From Desulfobacterales bacterium (GTDB lineage: Bacteria > Desulfobacterota > Desulfobacteria > Desulfobacterales > UBA11574): a stretch of DNA of 26,626 nucleotides. Within the stretch, counting starts at the first letter, position 1. Each line of letters opens with the position of its first letter. A model generated the notes under the pieces. It saw only the letters and a list, made by a program, of their open reading frames with translations, was not told the origin of the DNA and made no database searches. The DNA lies in NCBI GenBank assembly GCA_012974475.1, contig JAAXQD010000020.1:1-26626 (forward strand), written 5' to 3'. Shown here in pieces: positions 1-7,139 of this stretch. Position numbers and translations under genes: made by a program.

Positions 1-63
1 GGATAGTGCAGAATAATAGTACCGTTTAGATGATAATCTCAATGTATCACCAGTTCAGCCATG

Positions 64-97
64 AAAAGGCAAGCCACAACATCTTGTGCCTTTTTTT
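64..97 (+). terminator. Possible rho-independent terminator of an upstream gene
   Basis: A GGCA/TGCC-based stem (with a small bulge it can extend by an AG/CT pair) is preceded by four A and followed by seven T. It lies before the SYLF gene and would end a transcript entering from the left edge. No convincing coding end is visible in bases 1-60. The stem is short, so this is a modest call. Confidence 0.4.
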
Positions 98-104
98 ATG
101 AATA

Positions 105-136
105 TTGACAACTGAAGTTTCCGGCCTAATTATAAG
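105..136 (+). promoter_or_regulatory. Possible sigma-70-type promoter for the SYLF lipoprotein gene
   Basis: A perfect TTGACA box at 105-110 is followed after 16-20 bases by AT-rich candidates for the -10 box (TAATTA at 127-132 or TATAAG at 131-136). It would give a 5' leader of roughly 130 bases before the ATG at 275. Neither -10 candidate is ideal at ideal spacing, so this is suggestive only. Confidence 0.25.
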
Positions 137-274
137 ATTTGCAATATCTGGCGGTGGTCAAAGGCGGCTGAGCCCTCACTTAAAATGGGTTGTATTTAGA
201 AATGCAATATAGCATTTTACCAACGTATGTATGGACAGGTAAATTATTTTAAATTTGATTAAGGAGGAAGAATT

Positions 275-1063
275 ATGAAACATGTTGCACTTTTACTGAG
301 TATAGTCTGCCTATTGGTTTTCGTTGCGTGTGGGCAGGGCGATAAAACTGAAAAAGCTACTGTCAGTGAACCTGAAAAAGCTACTGAAATGGCAAAAGAG
401 AAGCCCGAAGAAACTGCTGAAATGACAAAAGAGAAGCCCGAAGAAACTACTGTGATGGCAACTGAACAGCAAGGGCTTGTGGACAAAGCGCGTGTAACGT
501 TTGAAAGCTTCATGACAGATAAAGACCAGTCATGGTTAAAGGAAAACTTAAACCAAGCCAAAGGTCTGATCATCATTCCGAGTTTACTTAAAGCAGGATT
601 TGTTGTTGGGGGTTCTGGAGGCAGTGGTGTGCTCATCGTTAAAGATGATAAAACAGGTCAATGGAGTCAACCGGCGTTTTACACTCTCGGTTCTGGAACC
701 TTTGGGCTTCAGATCGGTGCCGAGGCAGCGGAAGTTATTATGATGGTGAGGACCCAAAAGGCTGTGGATAAACTTTTTACTTCATCTTTCAAGCTCGGGG
801 GTGATACTTCCATCGCCGTTGGGCCGGTGGGTGCTGGTGTCAAATCGAATGTCGTAGCTGACATTTTTTCCTTTTCGCGAACGAAAGGTGCTTATGCAGG
901 TGTTTCATTGGAGGGCTCTGTTATTAAGACGAAGGACAAGTGGAATGAGGTTTATTACGGGAAAACAGTAAGTCCCAACGATATTATTGTGAAACGCTCT
1001 GTCAGCAACCCCGGATCAGAGGCTTTGCGTACAAGCGTGGCCAAGGCTGCAGCTGGGAAATAA
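275..1063 (+). CDS. SYLF/Ysc84-domain lipoprotein
   Basis: This 262-residue protein has a lipoprotein signal peptide: a short basic start, a hydrophobic core and a lipobox-like FVAC with Cys19 as the likely lipidated residue. Residues about 20-65 form a Lys/Glu-rich linker with an 11-residue tandem repeat. The rest matches the SYLF (Ysc84-related) domain, with the motif AKGLIIIPS near residue 90, a GGSGGSG loop, and GAEAAEVIMMV further on. SYLF domains bind lipids in eukaryotes; bacterial members are usually secreted or outer-membrane-associated lipoproteins whose role is poorly defined. The ATG at 275 follows a strong AAGGAGG at 261-267. The gene stands alone, with a hairpin about 110 bases downstream. 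The family is clear; the cellular role is not. Confidence 0.85.
   Translation: MKHVALLLSIVCLLVFVACGQGDKTEKATVSEPEKATEMAKEKPEETAEMTKEKPEETTVMATEQQGLVDKARVTFESFMTDKDQSWLKENLNQAKGLIIIPSLLKAGFVVGGSGGSGVLIVKDDKTGQWSQPAFYTLGSGTFGLQIGAEAAEVIMMVRTQKAVDKLFTSSFKLGGDTSIAVGPVGAGVKSNVVADIFSFSRTKGAYAGVSLEGSVIKTKDKWNEVYYGKTVSPNDIIVKRSVSNPGSEALRTSVAKAAAGK
386..451 (+). repeat. Two tandem 33-bp units coding for an acidic/basic linker
   Basis: Two adjacent 33-base units (386-418 and 419-451) differ at only two bases. They encode EMAKEKPEETA and EMTKEKPEETT in the linker between the lipidated Cys and the SYLF domain. The preceding codons contain a looser EKAT repeat. In-frame tandem repeats like this can change copy number by slippage. 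Confidence 0.85.
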
Positions 1064-1815
1064 AATGCGGTGGTTCCAGGACACTAATTGCTGCTATCTA
1101 TAAAGTGACTGTCGTAACGATGACCTTTCTGGAATTGATTAGCGACACTAAAATTGCTCTTTTGTAAAATTGATATAAGAAAAGCGTGGAATCGAAATAA
1201 ACCGCGCTTTTCTTATTTAAACGGCTACACAATATATTGGGGTTATGGCATTTGGAATGAAACCTGTGATATCTCCAACTTATCGAAAATGGCCTCAATT
1301 GTTGATAGATACTTAAAACTGTATTTATCAGAGGCTCGAAAATTTTGTGATACCTGCAATTTATCGCTGCGACATAAAATCCCTCAATAAATTTGATATG
1401 TTATGAGTATCACACTTGGATAAAGCCTCATTTTTCAGACTGGATTGAGGCAGGAGAAATCAATATATTGTGGTCTGAGTTTTAACCGGTTTGCCGGTTT
1501 TATTTTGAGTCTGCCTCGTTGATGAATGAAGGTGATCCTAAAGATCGTGAGTATGGGTTCAAATCATCACTACGATTCCTGAAATATCATCTACAGATCA
1601 CAGCCGCATCCAAACCACTGATAAGAGAATAATATCGTAGTAAATCAAAATTCTGGAGTTCTGAGGCATTTTACCATGAGGTGAAATCTGTTAAACTAAC
1701 AAATCGATTCAAGATCATTTTTCTGGAAACCATTCCCTATTTCAATATGTCATGTTGCCCGATCAAGTCACATCTCCGATTTGATGATTGAGGTATAAAT
1801 ATTGACCAACGCAGC
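1064..1815. other. Gene-poor region, possibly holding a decayed gene
   Basis: No intact, recognisable gene is visible. A 78-codon open frame (1154-1390, +) has no ribosome binding site and no family I recognise. Directly after it, frame 1378-1791 (+) runs 138 codons with only two internal stops (TAA at 1483 and 1630) and ends in TGA at 1789-1791, fewer stops than expected by chance in AT-rich DNA. A frame change near 1380 would join the two stretches. A short hairpin AACCGG/CCGGTT (1484-1499) followed by a T-rich run abuts the first internal stop. This may be a degraded gene, but I cannot assign a family. Confidence 0.25.
1175..1216 (+). terminator. Hairpin, probable (bidirectional) terminator downstream of the SYLF gene
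   Basis: A 15-base arm (1175-1189) pairs with 1202-1216 with a single mismatch, around a 12-base loop. The outer part is A-rich on the left and T-rich on the right, as in terminators that work in both directions. It lies 112 bases beyond the SYLF stop codon. The T tract is interrupted by a C and lies within the stem, so it could instead be another structured element. Confidence 0.5.
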
Positions 1816-2097
1816 TTAATACGTTACATCAAAACTGCTGAACTCGCCTTTGTAATCTTCCCATGTCACATCCACGTTCGTTACCCTCGCAATGGGCGGC
1901 CCCTTTTTGCACCATTCAAGGATTGACATAACACTTTTTTCAGATCCTTCAAACATGGCTTCAACCGTCCCGTCTCGTTTATTCCGCACCCATCCGAAAA
2001 CCCTAAATCCATCCGAAGCATGTTTTGTCTCCAATCTAAAAAAAACACCCTGAACTCTCCCGGAGATAACCGCATGGGCCCTTACTTTATTTTCCAT
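1816..2097 (-). CDS. acyP: Acylphosphatase
   Basis: This 93-residue protein is the usual length for acylphosphatase, a small cytosolic alpha/beta enzyme that hydrolyses carboxyl-phosphate bonds. The phosphate-binding loop GRVQGVFFR carries the catalytic Arg21, and GWVRN carries the catalytic Asn39. The C-terminus FSSFDVTY resembles the usual family ending. The start ATG lies 27 bases after the ligA stop on the same strand, so the gene is probably the last of a three-gene unit with ligA and the small PC4-like gene. No terminator is obvious after it. Confidence 0.95.
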   Translation of the reverse strand: MENKVRAHAVISGRVQGVFFRLETKHASDGFRVFGWVRNKRDGTVEAMFEGSEKSVMSILEWCKKGPPIARVTNVDVTWEDYKGEFSSFDVTY

Positions 2098-2124
2098 TCT
2101 TACCCCCCGGTATAAGTTTTAATT

Positions 2125-4179
2125 TTACTCCTGACCTCCGATCCCTGCCTGGTGTATTCCTTCCGTCATCAATTTTTTTAGTGTTTCCTCATCGATGATA
2201 TTCACACCGAGTTCTTCTGCCCGCTTAAGCTTGGAACCGGGGGAAGCCCCGGCCACAAGATAATCTGTGTTCCGGCTCACGGAACCGCTAACCTTTCCTC
2301 CGGCTTCCTCAATCGCTCTTTTTGCTTCACTTCTGGTCAACGTTTCAAGTGTGCCTGTGAGAACAAAAATCTTACCTGCAAGCGTATCTTGTTTGTCGGC
2401 ATTGTCTTGAAAAATCTGAACCCCGCTGGTCATCATATCGTACACGATCTTTTGATTTTCATTTTTTTTGAAAAATTCCACGATGCTTTCGGCAACCACA
2501 GGCCCCACCCCGTCAATGGCTACAAGTTCATCCGATTTCGCGCATCTAAGTTTATCGAAACTCTTCAAGGCATTTGCAAGAATCCCGGCCACATGCTCTC
2601 CCACATGACGGATTCCCAGCGCATAAATAAAACGATGTAGTGTTATCCGCTTGCTATCTTCAATTTCACGAACAATATTGCCGGCAGATTTTGAACCCAT
2701 TCGTTCCAGGTTCTTAAGCATATCTTCTTTTAGCTGAAATATATCTGCATAGGAAAAGAGCAGATCCTTGTCCACCAGTTGTTCGATCAGTTTTTCCCCC
2801 AATCCATCGATGTCAAAGGCCCCCTTTGAAGCGAAATGTTTTATTCGTTCCTTTACTTGGGCGGGGCATGACGTGTTGATACACCTCAACGCCGCTTCAT
2901 TTTCGGATCGGATGACCGACGAATCGCAAACAGGGCAGCTAAGAGGCATGTTGAAGGTTCTTTCTTTTCCTGTCCGCTTTGAGGTTATCACTTTAACGAC
3001 TTCGGGAATCACATCGCCGGCTCTCTGAACAAGGACTGTATCACCGATTTTGATGTCTTTTCTTTTTATTTCATCTTCATTGTGAAGCGTTGCCCGGCCA
3101 ACGGTCACACCGCCGATTTTAACCGGCACAAGATGTGCCACAGGCGTCAAGGTGCCGGTCCTTCCAACCTGAACTTCAATGTCAGCTATCTGCGTCGTTT
3201 CTTGAATCGCTTTAAATTTGTAGGCAATGGCCCATCTCGGACTCCGAGATGTCGCCCCCAAAATGCGTTGGAAACGAAGACTGTCCACTTTGATCACCAT
3301 GCCGTCAATATCATACGGCAACAGATTCCGCCGTTCGCTGAGGTCTCTGTAACAGTCGATGGCCGCTTCAATGGTGATTTTCGATCTGATATTCGGGTTG
3401 ATTCTGAATCCAAGTTCTTTCAAGGCTTGTAATGTATCCCCGTGCGACTCCAAGTCAAGATCCCCAATTCTACCGATACCGTAAAAAAAGACCTCCAGAG
3501 GACGTTCCGCAGTGACCCGTGAATCGAGCTGCCGCAAGGATCCGGCGGCGGCATTTCTTGGATTGGCAAAGGGGGGCAGATTCTGGTCGAGGCGACGGTC
3601 GTTTAAACGCTTGAACCCTTCCTTCCCGATAAAAACCTCCCCTCTGACCTCGATCAGCGAAGGATTTTTACGACCTTTCCCCGTTTCAAGGACCATGGGG
3701 ACCGAGCGAATGGTTCTGACGTTTGATGTGATCAATTCACCTCTGAAACCATCACCGCGGGTGGACGCAGAAATCAGCCGGCCGTTTTCGTAGACAAGCT
3801 CCACGGCAACGCCGTCCAACTTGGGCTCAGCGGTATAAAGAATGGCGTCGTCCGTATCGAGACCTCTTTTAACCCGAAGATCGAACTCAGAAATATCGGC
3901 ATCGCTGAATCCATTATCCAGGCTGAGCATGGGAATTGAATGCTCGACGGTTTCAAATTTATCCAGGGGCGGCGCCCCAACCCGCAGAGTGGGTGAATCC
4001 GGACTCGAAAGATCGGGGTAATTCGCCTCCATCCGGATCAGCTCCTGCATCATCCGATCATACTCGGCATCCGATATTTCCGGATCGTCCAGAACATAGT
4101 ATCGATAACTATGACGATGAAGGGCCGCTCTTAATTGGGTAACGCTTTTTATGACTTCAGGATCGATATTTTTTTGCAT
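2125..4179 (-). CDS. ligA: NAD-dependent DNA ligase
   Basis: LigA seals nicks in DNA using NAD+ during replication and repair. From the ATG at 4179 the protein is 684 residues, normal for the family; a GTG at 4194 in the same frame would add five residues, and the site is ambiguous because neither has a good ribosome binding site. Visible in order: the Ia domain with YRYYVLDDPEISDAEYD, the adenylation motif EPKLDG with the AMP-accepting Lys near residue 120, SPRWAIAYKFKA in the nucleotidyltransferase core, the OB-fold, a four-Cys zinc finger (CPVC...CINTSCP), helix-hairpin-helix repeats, and a C-terminal BRCT domain (GKIFVLTGTL to the end). It follows the small PC4-like gene by 19 bases. Confidence 0.97.
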   Translation of the reverse strand: MQKNIDPEVIKSVTQLRAALHRHSYRYYVLDDPEISDAEYDRMMQELIRMEANYPDLSSPDSPTLRVGAPPLDKFETVEHSIPMLSLDNGFSDADISEFDLRVKRGLDTDDAILYTAEPKLDGVAVELVYENGRLISASTRGDGFRGELITSNVRTIRSVPMVLETGKGRKNPSLIEVRGEVFIGKEGFKRLNDRRLDQNLPPFANPRNAAAGSLRQLDSRVTAERPLEVFFYGIGRIGDLDLESHGDTLQALKELGFRINPNIRSKITIEAAIDCYRDLSERRNLLPYDIDGMVIKVDSLRFQRILGATSRSPRWAIAYKFKAIQETTQIADIEVQVGRTGTLTPVAHLVPVKIGGVTVGRATLHNEDEIKRKDIKIGDTVLVQRAGDVIPEVVKVITSKRTGKERTFNMPLSCPVCDSSVIRSENEAALRCINTSCPAQVKERIKHFASKGAFDIDGLGEKLIEQLVDKDLLFSYADIFQLKEDMLKNLERMGSKSAGNIVREIEDSKRITLHRFIYALGIRHVGEHVAGILANALKSFDKLRCAKSDELVAIDGVGPVVAESIVEFFKKNENQKIVYDMMTSGVQIFQDNADKQDTLAGKIFVLTGTLETLTRSEAKRAIEEAGGKVSGSVSRNTDYLVAGASPGSKLKRAEELGVNIIDEETLKKLMTEGIHQAGIGGQE

Positions 4180-4198
4180 ACCTGAATCATCCACACCA

Positions 4199-4450
4199 TC
4201 ATACCGGTTTTGCCAGTTTCGAAAGTTCCTCTTTCACCGCGTCGATGATGTCATAAAACCACATAACATCCTCTATGGTGAGACGGCCGGCCTTGCGCTG
4301 GGACTCATTTCCGTCTTTTCTTTTAAATATCCTCGGACCGATCTGGAGCTTCGGCTCACCGTCACCGTACTGATTGATGGAAACAACGAGTCCGGTCTCT
4401 TCACATTCCCACTTCTTCAAGATTTTATCTTTTTCAGGGTCAAATGCCAT
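4199..4450 (-). CDS. Small protein, possible PC4-like single-strand DNA-binding fold
   Basis: This 83-residue protein begins at an ATG with a strong GGAGG six bases upstream. It has a charged N-terminus, a beta-rich middle (GLVVSINQYGDGEPKLQIG, then RIFKRKDG) and a C-terminal amphipathic helix (WFYDIIDAVKEELSKL). That order recalls the PC4/p15 family of small single-strand DNA-binding proteins found in many bacteria. The resemblance is by pattern only. It sits directly upstream of ligA on the same strand, which would fit a DNA-related role. It is the first gene of the unit, so the promoter should lie in 4451-4575, where a small TGTCAAA/TTTGACA inverted repeat occurs at 4512-4530. Confidence 0.6.
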   Translation of the reverse strand: MAFDPEKDKILKKWECEETGLVVSINQYGDGEPKLQIGPRIFKRKDGNESQRKAGRLTIEDVMWFYDIIDAVKEELSKLAKPV

Positions 4451-4575
4451 ATTCTCCTCCGTATTGTGTGATTAACCATATACCTGCATTCTTAAATACC
4501 ATGGTGTATGATGTCAAATTCATTTTGACAGTTTGCTAAAGTCCCATTGGTCTGCCCCGTGACATTTTTCGGCGT

Positions 4576-5097
4576 TCATGAAACAATCCGGATAAATTCA
4601 GTCTCCATGACCTTTCGACCGGCCGTTATTCGCTGAACAGCGTGTCTCATTTTTTCCTGTACAGACGGTGCCTTCCGCCGAAGATTCACCTTCTGGGTTG
4701 GACACAGATGCCAGGTGCAGACCCAGGGTCTGGATATCCTGGGCAACATACAACCTCTGGGGCTCCAATAGCGGCAGGATTCCTTGAAATCCGACAGGAG
4801 CTGTTCAGGGGGAACCGGATGCCCTGCGAGATGAAGGAACAACAGGTCCTTAAAATCGATCCAGACCCTGGCGGCCAGACAGCAGGGATCCGGACACCAG
4901 GGACAGGTCACCCAACACAGATCGTCCAGAAGCGAAAAAATTGACACCATCCGAACCTGTAAATCCCGTGCCAGCATCACTGCATCTTTCAGTGCGTCAT
5001 AGTGCCGATAGATGAGATAATCCAAGTCCCGATTGACGATTTGCCATTTGACTTTCGAGCCCCAAGGTGGTTCGGCCCCGTAAAAAATGTTCTTCAT
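4576..5097 (-). CDS. Cys/Trp-rich protein of unknown function
   Basis: From the ATG at 5097 this gives 173 residues. The reading frame extends to a GTG at 5196, but the added N-terminus looks unlike coding sequence and no start has a clear ribosome binding site, so the start is uncertain. The central and C-terminal parts carry two cysteine clusters: CWVTCPWCPDPCC and, about 45 residues on, CRYWSPRGC followed by CTWHLCPTQ. The spacing suggests metal or Fe-S binding. No signal peptide or membrane segment is seen. I do not recognise the family. It is transcribed divergently from the cytochrome-rnf operon, separated by about 235 bases. Confidence 0.65.
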   Translation of the reverse strand: MKNIFYGAEPPWGSKVKWQIVNRDLDYLIYRHYDALKDAVMLARDLQVRMVSIFSLLDDLCWVTCPWCPDPCCLAARVWIDFKDLLFLHLAGHPVPPEQLLSDFKESCRYWSPRGCMLPRISRPWVCTWHLCPTQKVNLRRKAPSVQEKMRHAVQRITAGRKVMETEFIRIVS

Positions 5098-5332
5098 GAT
5101 TGCACGCACGACCATTCGTATCAAAGCCATGGATACTAAACAACACCAAAGTATAAACCATTTTGACGACATACAGGCAACGTGACCTAACTTCACTTCG
5201 GAAAAGGATATTTTTTATTGCGGACAAAAAAATAGCTTGAAAGCTTTTTTGCATTGTGTTAGGCGTGTCCTTTGGTTTTTATGCCCGCCTGAATAAAAGA
5301 AAAACATCGAATATTGAAAGGATTGTATCGAG

Positions 5333-5782
5333 ATGACTCCAAAAAGAGAACTGCAGATAGCTTACAGCCTCATCATTGTTTTCCTCTTTGTGGGGTTTAT
5401 AAGCTATGCAGCCTTTCCTGCCAAAACACCGGATGAGCCGATAAGGTTAATGTACAAAACGGTTGCCGGAAAAGTTTTATTCGACCACAAAATCCATTTA
5501 TCAGATTCAGGGTACGGCCTCGCCTGCCAGGACTGTCACCATCATCCTGAAGAACCCGAAGAATTAGAAGAAGCACTGGTGGCCTGCGGTGAATGCCATA
5601 AAGTTCTTGAAGAAGGTAAAACCTTCCCTGACTCTTGTCTTGACTGCCACGAAGCTGAAGATCTCGAAGATTCGGAAGTCATGAAAAAATCCGATGCATT
5701 CCATTCACAGTGTGAAAGTTGCCATCAGGAGGTTGACGCCGGTCCGGAAGAGGAACGATGCAGCTGGTGTCATGTCATGTAA
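5333..5782 (+). CDS. Pentaheme c-type cytochrome (c3/c7-like) at the head of the rnf operon
   Basis: This 149-residue protein starts with a signal peptide or membrane anchor (about residues 9-29, hydrophobic, then AAFPAK). The mature part holds five CXXCH haem motifs: CQDCH, CGECH, CLDCH, CESCH and CSWCH. Exactly five further His residues occur (FDH, KIH, two more after CQDCH, and AFH), which would allow bis-His ligation of all five haems. Such proteins act in the periplasm or on the outer face of the inner membrane as electron carriers. Position directly before rnfC suggests it exchanges electrons with the Rnf complex, as the cytochrome encoded before rnf in Methanosarcina does. A hairpin separates it from rnfC. 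Pentaheme count is seen; partner and direction are inferred. Confidence 0.88.
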   Translation: MTPKRELQIAYSLIIVFLFVGFISYAAFPAKTPDEPIRLMYKTVAGKVLFDHKIHLSDSGYGLACQDCHHHPEEPEELEEALVACGECHKVLEEGKTFPDSCLDCHEAEDLEDSEVMKKSDAFHSQCESCHQEVDAGPEEERCSWCHVM

Positions 5783-5817
5783 ACCGCCGGTCTTTTAGCA
5801 CAAACGACGGTTTTTTT
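5782..5817 (+). terminator. Terminator-like hairpin between the cytochrome gene and rnfC
   Basis: AACCGCCG (5782-5789) can pair with CGACGGTT (5805-5812) with one internal mismatch, followed by a run of T ending at 5817. It overlaps the last base of the cytochrome stop codon and lies 38 bases before rnfC. It could partly terminate, making more cytochrome than Rnf message, or stabilise a processed cytochrome mRNA. Confidence 0.5.
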
Positions 5818-5855
5818 ATGTCCGTTATCCCTATAACACTAAAAAAGGTTGAACG

Positions 5856-7139
5856 ATGATAAAAAGATCTTTTATCGGTTTGACAAAACCAATGCTGAAA
5901 TACGAAGCTCTGGACCTAAAAACGCCGGAACCTACCATCATTCAGGAACCTAAAAAAGTCTCACTTTTTTTAGACAAAACTTATGGTTTTAAAGACACGA
6001 TTTTGTTAAAAATCGGCGATACGGTCAAGACCGGCCAAAAGCTTTCTGTTTCTGAAAACAGTGATGCCTATGTAATTTCTACCGTTACCGGAAAAATCTC
6101 ATCAATTGAGACATTGGCCGGTGATTATGGCAAGACATTTACGTCCGTGTCCATCGAAGTTGATGAAAATGAAGAGATCGATGATCAGTTCAAAACCTTG
6201 GCCGCAGAACCGACCCTCGACAGTGCCATTAATTTTCTCTCGGGAGTTCCCGGCAAGCCGGCGTTTAAAATTTTTTCTGATCCTGAAAAACCGATAAATA
6301 CCATCATTGTCAACGGTGTAGATCGCGATCTGTTGGTTGGCACAAACCAATATGTCATCAAATCGGATATCGATGCCGTAAAAAACGGCGTCCGTATTCT
6401 TAAAAAGATTACCGGCATCGACAATATTCTCATCGCCGTGCCCCAGAACATGATGCAAGATGCTATCGGCGGCGGTGCCCAAGTCGTCACCGTCGATTCC
6501 GAATATCCCGCAACCCTCCCAGCCATGATGATGCAAAGTATTTTAGGTCAGATACTACCTGCAGGTCAAAGTTGTGAAGACATGGGCGTGTGCTTTTTGA
6601 GCGCCGAAGCGGTTGCATCCATCGGCACGGCCATTGAAGAGGGCCGCATACCGTCTACCAAAACAGTTACCTTTATTAATAAAGACGGCGTTAAATCGCT
6701 GGCATCGGCAAAGATCGGGACACCCGTCCGTAACATTATAAACGCCTTTGGGGTCACCTTAAATGAAAAGGACCGTTTAATTTCAGGGGGGCCCATGACC
6801 GGCGCTACACTCTATTCCGAGAACTTCCCGGTGCTAGCGGATACGGATGCCATTATGATTCAAGATAGAGATAATATTCCTTTTATTTCCGACTATCCGT
6901 GCATCAACTGTGGCGAATGTGTCCGGGCCTGTCCGGCCAACGTTCCGGTGAATATGCTTGTACGATTTCTTGAAGCCGGACAATATGAGGAGGCCGCTGA
7001 CCAGTATGACCTGTATTCCTGTATAGAGTGCGGTCTTTGCAGTTATGTGTGTGTATCAAAAATGCCGGTGTTTCACTATATAAAGCTGGCGAAATATGAA
7101 CTCGGCCGGACCACTTCAGCGGAGGCAACGAATGCTTAA
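5856..7139 (+). CDS. rnfC: Rnf complex subunit C, lacking the usual NADH-site signatures
   Basis: RnfC is the peripheral cytoplasmic subunit that normally binds NADH and FMN and holds two [4Fe-4S] clusters. This 427-residue version has both cluster motifs, CINCGECVRACP from residue 349 and CIECGLCSYVC from residue 389. The parts that form the nucleotide site in canonical RnfC are altered: where GxGGAxFP is expected there is SGVPGKPAF, where NGAECEP is expected there is NGVDRDL, and the usual PxGGEKQL is replaced by YPATLPAMMM. The N-terminal barrel-sandwich part is also divergent (KIGDTVKTGQ is still recognisable). It overlaps rnfD by eight bases. The identity is secure from Fe-S motifs, SGGPMTGA and gene order; NADH oxidation by this subunit looks doubtful. 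Confidence 0.93.
   Translation: MIKRSFIGLTKPMLKYEALDLKTPEPTIIQEPKKVSLFLDKTYGFKDTILLKIGDTVKTGQKLSVSENSDAYVISTVTGKISSIETLAGDYGKTFTSVSIEVDENEEIDDQFKTLAAEPTLDSAINFLSGVPGKPAFKIFSDPEKPINTIIVNGVDRDLLVGTNQYVIKSDIDAVKNGVRILKKITGIDNILIAVPQNMMQDAIGGGAQVVTVDSEYPATLPAMMMQSILGQILPAGQSCEDMGVCFLSAEAVASIGTAIEEGRIPSTKTVTFINKDGVKSLASAKIGTPVRNIINAFGVTLNEKDRLISGGPMTGATLYSENFPVLADTDAIMIQDRDNIPFISDYPCINCGECVRACPANVPVNMLVRFLEAGQYEEAADQYDLYSCIECGLCSYVCVSKMPVFHYIKLAKYELGRTTSAEATNA

Noticed and set aside
1..60. End of a gene entering from the left edge
   Set aside because: All three + frames hit stops within the first few codons or show no recognisable C-terminus, and no minus-strand frame is convincing.
386..451. CRISPR-like direct repeats
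   Set aside because: The units are adjacent without spacers and lie in frame inside a coding sequence; the same holds for the 18-bp repeats at 20332-20403.
4642..4944. A 100-codon frame on the + strand opposite the Cys-rich protein
   Set aside because: Its translation is low-complexity Gly/Pro-rich without domains, whereas the minus-strand frame has structured Cys/Trp clusters. The minus strand is more likely coding.
5234..5250. Terminator-like AGCT/AGCT hairpin with T run upstream of the cytochrome gene
   Set aside because: The stem is only four base pairs, too weak to call a terminator or attenuator.
7096..7131. Longer start for rnfD inside rnfC
   Set aside because: The added 12 residues are unlike RnfD and the start at 7132 has a good ribosome binding site.
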